This document shows positions 13,682-25,290 of a stretch of 64,000 nucleotides of DNA, piece by piece; within the stretch, counting starts at the first letter, position 1, and every line of letters begins with the position of its first letter. The position numbers and the translations under genes were made by a program. The notes beneath the pieces are model-generated. The model had not been told where the DNA came from. It saw only the letters and a list, made by a program, of their open reading frames with translations, and did no database searches. This DNA is from Dreissena polymorpha (taxonomy: Eukaryota > Mollusca > Bivalvia > Myida > Dreissenidae), in NCBI RefSeq assembly GCF_020536995.1, contig NC_068357.1, positions 68,694,230-68,758,229 of the forward strand, given 5' to 3'.

Positions 13682-14039
13682 GGGCCAATATTGAACCCAA
13701 TAAAGTACATTATTGTTGTAACTATGTACTGCATTGCTATTGAAGATTGCAAAATGGGTCTTTCGAACTGGGATTCATGTGTATTTTACTGTAAGGTAAC
13801 TTCTAAATGATTTTGGGGTTTCAGATATAGTTTTATATTATAACAAAATAAGTAGTTCTTTGTCGTTTAAGAACATGTATACTACATATACAATATTATC
13901 ACATTCTATATACACTTATACAATTACTATTGCCAATTCATGATTTTGCGATATGTTGTCTGAGGAAGGACATTTGTTGCACGCTTTAGGATTTTTGCAT
14001 CCTCTTTAAGTATGAATATTTAGATTTTTGCATCCTCTT

Positions 14040-14420
14040 TGAGTTTCACAGTGAGTGATTGACTAACTATGCGATTTACTTTTCGACGGTGTGATCGACT
14101 GACTGCGCGACTGTTTATGTAAGCGAGTGACTGACTGTAAGAATGTTTGAGGGACGGACTCACTCCGCGAATGAACATGCGATTTACTGACAGTGCGAGT
14201 TTACAAGTGCGCGATTGAATTACAGTTACACTGATTGAATAATTTGGCTATAACTTTTTTTCATCAAACGCCATAAAACTGATAGAATGTAAAGAATGTA
14301 TGTGATCTACCGTAAATTCGGCTAATGAAAATATTGAGCCGGAGGGAACTCACTAATTGACTAACTGTAAGAATGGGATTGATGGACTGAATATGCGAAA
14401 GAAGCTGTGAGTGAGTGACA
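14040..14420. repeat. Degenerate GAGTGACTGACTG simple repeat
   Basis: Loose tandem repeats of GTGACTGACTG / GCGATTTACTGA type recur here. There is no coding signal. Confidence 0.6.
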
Positions 14421-14433
14421 AGTGGGGTTACTA

Positions 14434-14660
14434 GATTAACCGAAAGCGCGCGCTTTCGGTATCGGTACCGAAAGCGCAAAAGAATTACCGAAAGCGCATT
14501 GAATATATGCGTCCGTCCGTCCCTTCTTCGTTAATCCGTCCGTCTGTTCATTCGTCAATTCGCTAATCCGTCCGTTCGTTCGTTCCTTCGTACGTCCGTC
14601 CCTTCGTTCCTTCGTCCGTCGGTCCGTACGTTCGTGCGGCCTTTCGTTCGTACATAACAT
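14434..14660. repeat. ACCGAAAGCGC palindromes and GTCC/GTTC microsatellite
   Basis: ACCGAAAGCGC occurs three times, plus its inverse GCGCTTTCGGT, at 14439-14500. An imperfect (GTCC/GTTC)n tract runs from about 14508 to 14650. Such tracts often end pearl-like elements in bivalves, but no tandem core is seen here. Confidence 0.65.
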
Positions 14661-15100
14661 AACATGAACTTTGTTCAGTCAGTGCGTCAATGTCACCTAT
14701 CAGCCTTATCGTTACTGTCTCTCATAACGCCTCACTGTGGTGTGGTCTTATGTCAAATATATCTATCTTGGTCTGATGTGCGGATGTAGTATCTTTAAAC
14801 GCGGCACATGCAATACAATAATTAATTCAAGCACGTACACTTAACAAAAAAACACGATATTTCTTTATTTCCGTTATCAGTTTAAAAATGATGGTATTAC
14901 TAAACAGTAAAACAGATTAATGCACTTGGCCGCTAGATGAATAATGTTATACAATTATTCTGGGAAAATTTATTATTTCAAAACATTTTTAGTTGGTGAT
15001 GTTATTCACGTCCAATAAATATATCAGTTCTTCTTATCAACCAGATGCCTGTTGTCTACTACTGTTTCTTATCATAATTGTATATATTTAATACACCATC

Positions 15101-15134
15101 AGCGGCCGAGCGCAGAATACTGCGCTTGGCCGCT
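15101..15134. repeat. Short GC-rich hairpin
   Basis: AGCGGCCGAGCGCAG is followed, after AATA, by CTGCGCTTGGCCGCT, a nearly perfect 15-bp stem. No T-run follows it and no adjacent gene is seen. Confidence 0.6.
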
Positions 15135-15139
15135 AATTT

Positions 15140-16800
15140 TTGTTGTGTGGATTGCATCAAATTAAAGGTCAAATTCCGATATTGTATTACAAAAAACTGC
15201 TTTTTTTATAAATATATCAAGCACGTAACAAAAACATACGATATTTCCTTATTTAATGTAGCATTTTGCAAAAGTAAAGCGCTTTATATATAACCAGGTT
15301 TTATTATTTCTTTCTGGTTGAGTAAAAAAAAAAAATATAACATATAATATGTGTGCATAATTTATAAAAAGAAATAAAATGAAACACTTGATGTTTTATA
15401 ATTTTGTTAAGTGCGCGTGCCATTGAACGTTAAGTTAAGCGAGAGATGGGAATTAAATTACCGTACACATAATTAAGAACTGAAACTATTCTGTCAGCTT
15501 GATTTATAAATCATGTTTCATCGCGCCAATATATTCATTATTTCAAAAATTGTGTATAAAAGCAAAACGATTGAAATTATGTCCGAAACCCAGCTTTTCA
15601 CATAAAATGACCTTGAACATAACGCCAGCAGACCCGATTGAATACACTCCATTTATTCCAATCAGGTAAATAACAAATACAATAATAAAACAGGGGAAGT
15701 CTACACTGTGTATTAGCAACCTGCTGTGATGATCCCTATCTTGTCAGCTCAATACACAGGCACCTGGCTACCGTACTGGAAAAAAAGGATTATCTGTCAA
15801 AATAACTGATTTCATTTATTGCTAAACTGTTGTGTACATTTAAAATTAACAACGAGAATGGATCAATATCACCGTTGCACATTTTTATTAATTTCACAGT
15901 AATCTGTTCTTTAAATAGTGATAGCCTAATGAAAGACGGCGCTAATAAAGAATAAAGTGTGAAGGTGGATATTGAGAATAAGATCCATTTTCGCATGACA
16001 CTGGCAGTATAGAATGTAGTCTTATATAAATAAAACACATTTAAGACATGGATAAAAGATAAATAAGACACATTTGAATCTCGCATTTCTTAAAAAAAAT
16101 AAGCACGTAGTCACAAATAAATAAGATACGTTTAAGAAACAGAAAAAAATATATATAACATACATTTGCATATTTCATTTCTAAAAAAACAGCTCGTGAA
16201 TCTGAAGCAATACATTTATTTCTGACACATTATTCTAAAAGTCGACAGACAACATAAGTTCAATGAGGGAACCACAATTAAATAAGATCCATTTTCGCAT
16301 GATACTGGTCTAACGAATTTTTCAAACATTCAATTAATAGAGAGCAATATCTGGCTGTCATCATCGAACCTTAATTTGGTTGCAATGGAAGTCAAAATTG
16401 ATGTGTAATGTTTTGTTTTTCAACTTCTTGCTCCAGAAAATGTTTTTTATTTACTTTCTCCATGTACATTAGTTAGTCCGTTTTTGCGTTATGATTAACT
16501 CAAAAATAATGGTGAATTGAGTGTTAAAGATTTTTATCAAAGTTGTAACATTATGCAGTTCATAAGGAAGACGTTATACGAAATCTAGCAAAATAACGGC
16601 GCACAGACATTTCACTTAACAAACGTAGTAGGTGTACGTTTCGGCGGCTACTGCGTCTGACTGCACTAAAATAATTACAATGCTATCAAGCAATGATCGT
16701 AAAATTATATTTGTTAAAACACACACGGCAACATAAAAAAACGTCTTTTCATAATATGTAAGCTTTCCGAAACGTCACATTTCAACGTTGAAACTTCTAA
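15140..16800. other. AT-rich noncoding region
   Basis: No supportable gene or RNA is seen. A 98-codon ORF on the minus strand at 15790-16086 lacks any recognisable pattern. Confidence 0.5.
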
Positions 16801-16804
16801 AACG

Positions 16805-17545
16805 CAGTCAAATTTGACCTTGCCCCGGGGCTCACAAAAATGAAAAATTTCTTATATAAGGCCTATTTTGTTAAAACTTTCAAAATCTTCTCGTCCATAA
16901 TCATTGGGCCTAGGGCTATCAAATTTGGTATGTAGAGACATCTTATAGTCCTCTACCAAATTTCTTCAAATTTTGCCCCTGGGGTCAAATTGGATCCTGC
17001 CCCGGGGGTCACAAAATTGAACATATGCTAATAAAAGGTCTTTTTTATTATAGTGTCACCCCTATTGAAAGGGCCAGCCAATTCGGCTTATGAGACACCC
17101 TTGCGTGTATACCATGTACCTCCCAACTCCTATCACTATGCCAGGCGGATAGAAGTCGGTAACCATTCATGTTTAACGCTCACGGCTCACGAGCCGGCCA
17201 TATCGTGAGTGCTAGTATAAGTGCTAATATAAGGCCTATTTTGTGAAAACTTTCAAAATCTTCTCGTCCCTAACCATTGGGCCTAGGTCTATCAAATTTA
17301 GTATGTAGAGACATGTAATAGTCCTCTACCAAATTTCTTCAAATTATGCCCCTGGGGTCAAATTTGACCCTGCCCCGGGGGTCACAAAATTTAACATATG
17401 CTTATATAAGGCCTATTTTGTGAAAATTTTCAAAATCTTCTCGTCCTATAGGCCTATATTTAAGTATTTGCACATGCAGAGAATATTTGAATAGCCTTTT
17501 TTCAGCAGTGGAGCGATACAGGGCCATCATGGCCCTCTTGTTGTA
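16805..17545. mobile_element. Tandem-repeat element ending in a GGGCC hairpin
   Basis: Units containing GGTCAAATTTGACCCTGCCC and CCAAATTTCTTCAAATT occur at about 16808-17040 and 17225-17460, separated by about 170 bp of other sequence. The right side ends with the hairpin GGGCCATCATGGCCC (17521-17535) followed by TCTTGTT. This resembles a mollusc repeat I know only as noncoding. The terminal hairpin fits, but does not prove, a rolling-circle type element. Confidence 0.5.
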
Positions 17546-18440
17546 TAGTATCAGGTACTTCGTTACAAATGTGTTTCTTTTGCCGTTGATAACTGAATTT
17601 GTCATCCGTCCGCAATAATAATAGCGCCTTCAAGCGTTCCATAAATAAACTGTGAAAATGGAAATCTGGCTGGCTACACTTGGCGACAATATGGTTATAG
17701 ATCTTTCACGGTGAACGGCAAACGAATTGAAAAGCGATTTTTTTAAATATCCAACAAAGGCGTCGATGATACCAGATTTATAAAACACGTTTTCAGGTTC
17801 ACAAATACTGACTATAATCAAAAGACGGTAATTAAGTATTACGGCCAGAGCGACGCTTATTTGGGACTATCGCACGGAAACCGGAAACGAAATGATCGCG
17901 AATAAGACAATTAAATGATTTTCACTTTTTCCATTCACCTATATTTATACTCGAACTGTTATTGTTATTGTTGATGTTTGCTTACAGTTTATACTTAACG
18001 ATTGTTAGTAGCATATATTACAATATATGTTTGTACTGACCGTATATTTTAATAAGACATAAACTGTTGCTTGTTGTTTTTACAGCTTATTATTAAGTTA
18101 TCTTTATTGTCGATAATGAGCCTTTGCACACACTTTTTCGAGCCAATGTTTGAAACTTAAACGGAAAAAAACGATCGCTTACATCTAATTTTACTTTGAT
18201 TGTTCGTGTGTTCTGCTGTTAAATGACAAATGGTCGATAAAGTGAAGTAAGATCAACAAATAATACCCACTGTAAGAACGTGACCGTCGCGTTTAAACGT
18301 GAACTCAACGAACGTTTCTATTGTGGTTCGCGAACGTTATCTACATCGTATGCGTTAAAACAATTTATATCAATAACTGCATTAACCAAAATTAAAGTAA
18401 TATTTTCATAAAATTATAATAGTTGATGACTTATTATGCA
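17546..18440. other. Noncoding stretch
   Basis: No gene or clear repeat is recognised. Confidence 0.5.
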
Positions 18441-18513
18441 TTTTTCAAAGAACAGAATTTAAAACAAAGTACATGCATTTTTCAAAGAACAGAATTTAAA
18501 ACAAAGTACATTA
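18438..18513. repeat. Two-copy 38-bp tandem repeat
   Basis: The unit starting ATGCATTTTTCAAAGAACAG is present twice in direct succession without noticeable divergence, so it is a recent duplication. Confidence 0.85.
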
Positions 18514-18541
18514 AAAAAAATCTTCGTTTATATGTTGCTTT

Positions 18542-18912
18542 GAACCAAAACAAGAATCATTTGTGGCTCGGCACGAGATAAGGACACCACCATCTTGTCA
18601 AGAGATGACTTCTTCATTATAAAAGTGCAAAATCTGACAAATTAAAATCAGAAATTTTAGCTCTGACTTCTCAATAGGGACGAATTTGTGACACTTTTTA
18701 TGTTTACTATTTAACACCGATTTTGATTAAAATCAAAACAAGTATCATGTGTGGCTTGGAACGAGATCAGTACATCACCATCTTGTCAAGAGATGACTTC
18801 TTCATTATACAAGTGTAAAATCTGACACATTATAATCTGAAATTTGCGCTCTGAATTCCCAGGTGGGGACGAAGTTGCGACACTTGTCATGTTTAGTCTT
18901 GGACACCGTTTT
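18542..18912. repeat. Two-copy tandem repeat of about 185 bp
   Basis: CACCATCTTGTCAAGAGATG followed by ACTTCTTCATTAT occurs in both halves with the same flanking order. The two units are clearly diverged, so the duplication is old. Confidence 0.75.
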
Positions 18913-19189
18913 CGCAAATTTTGTCAATAAAAGCCAAACGATTTTATGATATGCAGTGCATGTAATGACCAACCTTATGACTGTAAGCCTCGCCACAAAT
19001 GCCGTTGTAAATGGTTAAACTGCTTAACACGTACATTGGGCCGCAAAATGTAACAGGCAAAAAAAACATAATGATATCATGGATGAAATAAAAAGACAAA
19101 TCCAGCGTATTTCATAAAAAAATAAGATGATTGAAAGGCCATTACATAACATAACAAGGTATGTGTTTGTAAAACACAATACACAATGT

Positions 19190-19395
19190 CCCCTTTTGAG
19201 CGATTTTGACCCAAATATTTGACCTTTGACCTTGAAGGATGACCTTGACCTTTCACCACTCAAAATGTGCAGCTCCATGAGGTACACATGCATGCCAAAT
19301 ATCAAGTTGCTATCTTCAATATTGCAAAAGTTATGATTTTGACCCATATATTTTACCTTTGACCTTAATGTTTTTGTAAAAAAAGTGTGACATGT
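19190..19395. repeat. Dispersed mollusc-type repeat (TTGACCTTTGACCTTGAAGG)
   Basis: The segment reads GATTTTGACCCAAATATTTG then TTGACCTTTGACCTTGAAGG, and later repeats TTTTGACCC...TTTGACCTT. I recognise this from memory as a common interspersed bivalve repeat, but not its class. The long minus-strand ORF across it (19024-19452) is not a gene. Confidence 0.5.
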
Positions 19396-19399
19396 GCAT

Positions 19400-20544
19400 A
19401 ATACACCCCATTTAAAATGAATGGATGCAATGTAAAAAAGTACATTATTCACAGGGAGCTAGAGACAGACAGATTTGGAAACTAAAACAAGCAAATTCAT
19501 TGACAATGTGTAAACAGTGCTGAGTGAGCATAGAATTTCTTGTATTCAAATGCTTGTGCAGAAACAACATAACATGTCTACATTATATTCCCTTAAAATA
19601 CTTTATCATGCTTAAAATTCATAATTATGGATGAAAGGCTGATTAAAAAACAGACACAAGATATACATTTATGCCATTATAACCATATATTCACCCTTAC
19701 AAATAAAACTGTATTTTTAAATTCTTTGATGAAAACTGACCTCTTAAGTCTTCAATTAAATACTTGATATGTTAAAAAGGTCCATCACAAGACAATTACT
19801 GGGCAATACATGTATATAGTCCGTGTTACCACCCACACACAGCTCAAACTGACGGTAAGATGTAAACATGGTAAGGTAAGGTTGCACCAGGATCTGCCAG
19901 GTTCATTTGTGAAGATCTGCAATGAAAATATATAACAATGACTGATAATTTATGACTGCAACTTTCCACAAACACATCAATAATACATCAATACAGTGGT
20001 AACCACATGTTATTTTTCCCTGCATTGTTGTTTTTCTTATTGAACTTAATATTTGTAAAAATAACACAACACATTATTAATCAAATGATACACTGTTATC
20101 AACATGAAAATAAGATTTTTGTTTTGTACATAATTTATTTCTGTTCCCTCCAGATATGCATAGTGAAAAGAGCTAAGGCATTTTTGTTTAATAAATTCTG
20201 TTAGTTTTTATCTAAACATCCGCATACCATGGATAAGATAATCAATAAATCATATGTTGTTTTTACTAATGGAAAAAATAGAATAAATACTAAACACAAA
20301 TGAGGTAAACAATACATGGTGTGAGTCATACCATACCTGCTAATTACAGTATAAGCACATCTTTTGGTACTATGTCATTATTCCCAATCAGTATGTTATG
20401 ATGTGGATCAGCTTTGGACACATGCCCCTACATGTATATCATTGGAGTTCTTCACTGAAACAACAAGATACAGGCCTTAACAAAATTATTGTAAAATATA
20501 TATGTGTGGTTTTAATTATATTTAAACATAATATATTACAAATA
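19400..20544. other. Noncoding stretch
   Basis: No gene or RNA is recognised. Confidence 0.5.
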
Positions 20545-21896
20545 AAACTAGAAATGGCGCGGCAGAGGCCGACGCGTATCCCCACGCCGAATGTTTGACC
20601 TAGGTGTGCCCCAGGGTTGGTAATGGGGCCATGCATAGCTGAGATTGACCGTATTGTCATTAGAGAAGTTCATCATCAACTAGAAGTGAATTGGTGTAGA
20701 AATGAAGAAGTTATAGTAAAAGGCAATTTTGGGTGGGTGTGACATATGTGGGCAGGGCGCCCCAGGGTTGGTAATTGTGCCATGCATAGTTGAGATTGAC
20801 CGTATTGCCATAAGAGAAGTTCAGTATCAATTTGAAGTGAATCGGTGTAGAAATGAAGAAATTATAGTAAAAGGCAATTTTGGGCAGGTGTGGTCTATGT
20901 GGGCGGGGCCCCAGGGTTGGTAATGAGGCCATGCATAGTTGAGATTGACCGTATTGTCATAAGAGAGGTTCAGTATCAATTTGAAGTGAATCGGTGTAGA
21001 AATGAAAAAATTATAGTAAATGGAATTTTTTGGTGGGTGTGGCCTATGTGGGCGGGCGCCCCAGGGTTGGGATTGGGGCCATGCATAGTTGAGATTGACC
21101 CTAATGTCATAACAAAAGTTCAGTATCAATTTGAAGTGAATCGGTGTAGAAATGAAGAAATTATAGTAAAGGCAATTTTGGGTGGGTGTGGTCTATGTGG
21201 GCGGGGCCCCAGGGTTGGTTATGGGGCCATGCATAGTTGAGATTGACCCTAATGTCATAAGAGAAGTTCAGTATCAATTTGAAGTGAATCCGTGTAGAAA
21301 TGAAAAAATTATAGTAAATGGAATTTTTTGGTGGGTGTGGCCTATGTGGGCGGGCGCCCCAGGGTTGGGATTGGGGCCATGCATAGTTGAGATTGACCCT
21401 AATGTCATAACAAAAGTTCAGTATCAATTTGAAGTGAATCCGTGTAGAAATGAAAAAATTATAGTAAATGGAAATTTTTGGTGGGTGTGGCCTATGTGGG
21501 TGGGGCGCCCCAGGGTTGGGAATGGGGCCATGCATGGTTGAGATTGACCGTATTGTCATAAGAGAGGTCCAGTATCAATTTGAAGTGAATCGGTGTAGAA
21601 ATAAAGAAGTAAATGTAAAATAACCTAAAAAAATGAGTGATAATTTCTGACGCGGCCCCACCCCAACCGCTATTACTTTTGACCCAGGGGTCAGATCAAA
21701 ATTCCAAATAGTGCAGGGTCGCACATATGCTCATAGCTACCATGTGTGTAAGTTTCAAGGTTCTAGTGCTTTTAGTGTAGGAGGAGATAGTGGCCAGGAC
21801 GGACGGACAGACAGACGGACGGACGGACAGACGGACGGACGGACGGCGGAGATTACCACAATATCCCCACCTTTTTTTCAAAAAGCGTGGGGATAA
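20545..21896. mobile_element. Pearl-like (Helentron-related, non-autonomous) element
   Basis: The left end has TATCCCCACGC and the right end GCGTGGGGATA, a short inverted pair. Between them are seven tandem units of 148-151 bp; the motif GCCCCAGGG starts at 20608, 20759, 20909, 21058, 21206, 21356 and 21507. An (ACGG)n-type microsatellite follows at about 21798-21848, then the right end. Tandem core plus microsatellite plus fixed ends is the organisation described for bivalve pearl elements, later grouped with Helentron-associated elements. ORFs of 100-132 codons in the array arise because the unit length is close to a multiple of three. Confidence 0.75.
20608..21630. repeat. Seven-copy 150-bp satellite core
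   Basis: Spacings between successive GCCCCAGGG starts are 151, 150, 149, 148, 150 and 151 bp. Units 4 and 6 are the most alike (both carry GGAATTTTTTGG and GGCGGGCGCC), which suggests recent higher-order duplication of a two-unit block. Confidence 0.85.
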
Positions 21897-22133
21897 AAAT
21901 GCCCACACAAGTATCGAATCTGGTAACAATCTTACCAATATTCCAAAACATATGAGCAGACAACCTTTAAATTGTCTAAAACTGGAAACTATAGTCTCTT
22001 AAGTGACTTCCAAATTTGTGTTGTTCTACATTTTTTATTTCTATATTTGTTTTAACGAATCATTATCTTTGCGCATCACTGTTTTAATTTCAACTTGATC
22101 ATGAACACTTAACTGACATTGATAACGCATTCA

Positions 22134-22347
22134 TTAATCCTTTCAGTGCGGGAACCGAATTTTGAAGGCCTTTGCAAACAGTTTGGATCCAGATGAGACG
22201 CCACATAACGTGGCGTCTCATCTGGATCCAAACTGTTTGCTATTCTGATAGTATTTTTTGAAAAAAAAATCGAAGAAATGCTAATTGTAGAAATTCAGCA
22301 GACAACATTTTAGCAGACGACAAATTTCCCAGCATGTAAAGGGTTAA
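22134..22347. mobile_element. Hairpin MITE, TTAATCCTTTCAGTGC type, copy 1
   Basis: It starts TTAATCCTTTCAGTGC and ends GCATGTAAAGGGTTAA. Inside is a long hairpin: AAACAGTTTGGATCCAGATG, then GAGACGCC...GGCGTCTC, then the inverse. A second copy lies at 63496-63707. Confidence 0.8.
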
Positions 22348-22349
22348 TT

Positions 22350-23500
22350 CTGGTGTTACAAATAGAATTGTGATTGCTTACAGTCCATTACAGGATTGCA
22401 CACAGATTTTTAACACAAATTTTATAATACATGTACAGTCAAGTTACCATTACCGGATCAGTAGCGTAATAAAGTTGTTCTGGTGAAAAGCAATAAATGT
22501 TTTGAGACTTCTTTTACATCAGTTTGATTAAATATTACCTTTGCTCACTGATTCAGCATATAGTCTTATTTTTAAACGCAGGCAAAATGTATTTGTGATA
22601 CCTTTTTTTCGCTGCAAAATTCATGCATTAACAGATCAGTTGTAGCCATAACGGATCACGTGATCGAAACCACTCAGGGGGCTTCTACCACGCTATTTGA
22701 ACTGTCGAAACATGACCTGTGTTGTTTACAATGCTCAAATTACATTGCCAGTTGTAAATTATATTCATTTGTTTTTGTTATAATTGTTTTCTATATGTGA
22801 TTGAAAATGCTGTGTTCAAAATATCATCCAAAACTGACAACTATTTATCGGGAAGCGCATTCTTGAACATGAAAGTGATCCTCTATGGGTAATGATACGG
22901 TAATGGTAACTTGACTGTATCTACTAGCCTGCAACCCGGGAGAGTCGCGGTACTTAAGGAATATTCATTTGCGTCTAGAAACCATCTTCAAATATCAGAT
23001 AAATAATACAACCCAATTCCATATTCATTTGACAGTCTTTCAGCTATCAATTGATCAATCATCTTAAAAATCAATAAAGTGAAAGTTGAAAACTTTGAGA
23101 AGCATATAAGCACTAAAATTTATCAAAGATGTGTTACTACAGTTGATGTCATTTTAAAATCGTATAATAAGAAATGATTTGACAGATAAATTGTGAAGCG
23201 TTTTAGATTTTGACAATTGTGTAACAGACAGAAATATCCGCTAAAATCGTCATTATGAGAGCCAATACGTCTCATAAACACGTTATGATTGATGAAATAT
23301 ATTCTTTTTACAGGAAATGTTTTATCCACATACTACTTCTTGAAGCAAACAAACTGAAAATCTATGAAAAAATATACCTTGGCAAAATCCAGAAAGTTTA
23401 TCCGAAAATTTATGTTGATCTGCCATTCCATGCCCTACTGTTTTGATTGTTATATTAACTTAGGTTAATCTACACCATAAAATATCAAAATAAAAAAGGT
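22350..23500. other. Noncoding stretch
   Basis: No gene is seen. The sequence TACCATTACCGGATCAG near 22445 and its partial inverse TACGGTAATGGTAACTTGAC near 22898 suggest the ends of an undefined element of about 480 bp. Confidence 0.45.
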
Positions 23501-23601
23501 AAACATCAATATTTAAGTATCCATCGTGTATTTTTAACATCAAAAAATAAAATTAAAATAACTAAACCATAATAAACACCATAATAACGGACAGCGATTA
23601 C

Positions 23602-23709
23602 CGTCTGCAATTTCCTTCTTTGTTCATATCGTATGCAGTTTTCAACGTTATCTATATTGTATGCAAATTCCGTAAGCGTTTTAGTGAGACCCGAATTCGT
23701 ATCAGTCAT
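23602..23709 (-). CDS. Possible short first exon, unknown protein
   Basis: On the minus strand an ATG at 23709 opens 36 codons (MTDTNSGLTK... ending ...RRKLQT) to a possible 5' splice site, GTAATC, at 23601. About 70 bp of it is nearly identical to 8912-9050, where the frame is also open. Upstream on the same strand lie a CCAAT-like box in an ATTGGCTAAT context (near 23970) and the CTCGAG array. I recognise no domain and found no partner exon. It may belong to a repeat rather than a gene. Confidence 0.2.
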
Positions 23710-23989
23710 CGTCGTGATTTTCGCAAAAGTTTTAACAGCCGTTAGACATTTATGATCGATTTTCTTATTAAGCGAATGGCAACAATTTTTTGATCGACTA
23801 GTTTGCAGCAAAAATATAAAGCACTTACCTCGTGTCAATGTTAAACTTTTAACAGGTCGTCACATAAACTTGCAGAAGATGTGAAAAAAGGCACCATCAT
23901 GGCGGCAGCCATTTTTTCCAAACAAACCAGTTTCGCACCAAATGGCAAATAAAACAAGAGTTCTGATTGGCTAATGCCATAATCTAAAA

Positions 23990-24139
23990 ATAAATGCTGG
24001 TCGAGCAGGATTTTTCTGCTCGAGCCGAAAAAATACTGGTCGAGCAGTAAATTTGCTGCTCGAGCAGCATTTTGCTGCTCGAGCAGCATTTTTTTCTGCT
24101 CGAGCAGAAGTTAAAGTTTCGACCCCTTTGGTATCCCAT
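23990..24139. repeat. CTCGAG-palindrome minisatellite, copy 2 (inverted)
   Basis: Six CTGCTCGAGCAG-type units, three of them mutated (GGTCGAG or CTCGAGCCG), end in GTTAAAGTTTCGACCCCTTT, the exact inverse of the flank of the array at 3523-3686. The unit number is the same in both arrays. Confidence 0.85.
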
Positions 24140-24293
24140 AGTAATCATGGTGGACATCGGAACGTACCGAGCTAGAATCGGGTGTTTTACGACAAGGTCT
24201 ACTTCGGGTGGTTGGCGTTTTCGGCTTTATTGGTATTCTCCATTTCACTGATTTAAGTTAAATATTTGTACTCCTCATACTAATCAATATGTC

Positions 24294-24390
24294 CATGTGA
24301 CGCAATCGGTAACGCGTCCGACTCTGGATCCATTCACCACAATTATATTGTCACTGCGTTGGTTCGAACCCCAGTAGATCCTGTTGTTGT
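24294..24390 (+). pseudogene. tRNA-like sequence, probably SINE head or tRNA pseudogene
   Basis: TGACGCAATCGGTAACGCG resembles a D-arm with A box. GACTCTGGATC looks like an anticodon arm, and GGTTCGAACCCC fits a B box. The acceptor and T stems do not pair well and about 30 extra bases separate the arms, so a working tRNA is unlikely. Confidence 0.4.
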
Positions 24391-24399
24391 TTCACATAA

Positions 24400-24825
24400 C
24401 TTCCATCAATGATCCTTTTTATGCTTATGATTGAAAACGCTTTTGGTTTAATGTATTATGTAGCGTCCACGATTCCGATAAATTAGGTATAAAATGTGGT
24501 TTAAATGGCCTTAAAAACGCACCAGAGATTTTCTAGGTATAAACAAAAATTCCGGTGGGGGGGGGGGCATACCGGACCCCCCTAGAATGACCCAATATAC
24601 TGCCTCGGTTAAAATTTGGGTCTGGCTACGCCACTGCCTATAAGCAATACAGTAGCCCATAGTGAAATACTCTAATAGCGGATGTTAAATTTTAATGGAT
24701 ATTCAAAGTAATAAGCTGTTGTCATAAGCACACACATGTCCATTGTTTTAAATCAAACTCAATCCAACAATCCAATTCGATTTTATTGTGGATGAACAAT
24801 CGAATATCTCTTTCGAATAAAGCTA
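24400..24825. other. Noncoding stretch with poly-G tract
   Basis: A run of G's at about 24557-24568 lies beside GACCCCCCTAGAATGACCC. The stretch ends near GGCTACGCCACTGCC (24628-24642), a repeat terminus also seen at 30098-30112. Confidence 0.5.
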
Positions 24826-25290
24826 AAAGTGATATTATGGGCATCTAACAGTTTATAGGTGTCTATCGCAACCGTCGTTTATTTTTGGTGTTTTTCACTT
24901 CATATACACTTATATTTGTTAATGCAGCATACTAACATGTTAATCAACACACTAAAACAATATCACGGAAAGAGAAAAATAATGCATTTGAATATCAACC
25001 GTACTTTCGTTTGACAACTGATCATGCATGTACGATGTGAGCCTAAATTTAGTTTTAGTGCAGATTCGTTCATACGACACAAAGACACAATTTTGTTTTA
25101 CGGATCAATTCGGCTTAGAGGACTGGGTGAGTCACGTAAGAATATCGAATATAAAATATATTTTTATAAACAACTGGTAGCAAGATGAGTTGCAGATAAT
25201 TGGTCAGTTACCACATTTTAACTAACTCGTTTGACCGGTTAATTCTTTTCAGCTCAATTCAACAGTGAAAAATGCCCATAATATCACTTT
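24826..25290 (+). mobile_element. MITE with AAAGTGATATTATGGGCAT termini, copy 1
   Basis: The left end AAAGTGATATTATGGGCAT is mirrored at the right end by ATGCCCATAATATCACTTT. The 465-bp element has no coding sequence. A second copy in the opposite orientation lies at 28560-29007, on the other side of EF-hand exon 27611-27752. Confidence 0.85.

Noticed and set aside
15790-16086. 98-codon minus-strand ORF
   Set aside because: It has no domain, no splice partners and a composition typical of translated AT-rich DNA.
19024-19452. 142-codon minus-strand ORF
   Set aside because: Much of it runs through a common dispersed repeat (TTGACCTTTGACCTTGAAGG) and it shows no protein family pattern.
20711-21559. 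ORFs of 100-132 codons in both directions with repeated WPMWAG or HRPHPPK motifs
   Set aside because: They come from about 150-bp tandem units whose length is near a multiple of three, inside a pearl-like element. No independent coding signal is seen.
24294-24390. Functional tRNA gene
   Set aside because: A and B boxes are present, but the stems pair poorly and the spacing is wrong. It is kept only as a tRNA-like pseudogene or SINE head.
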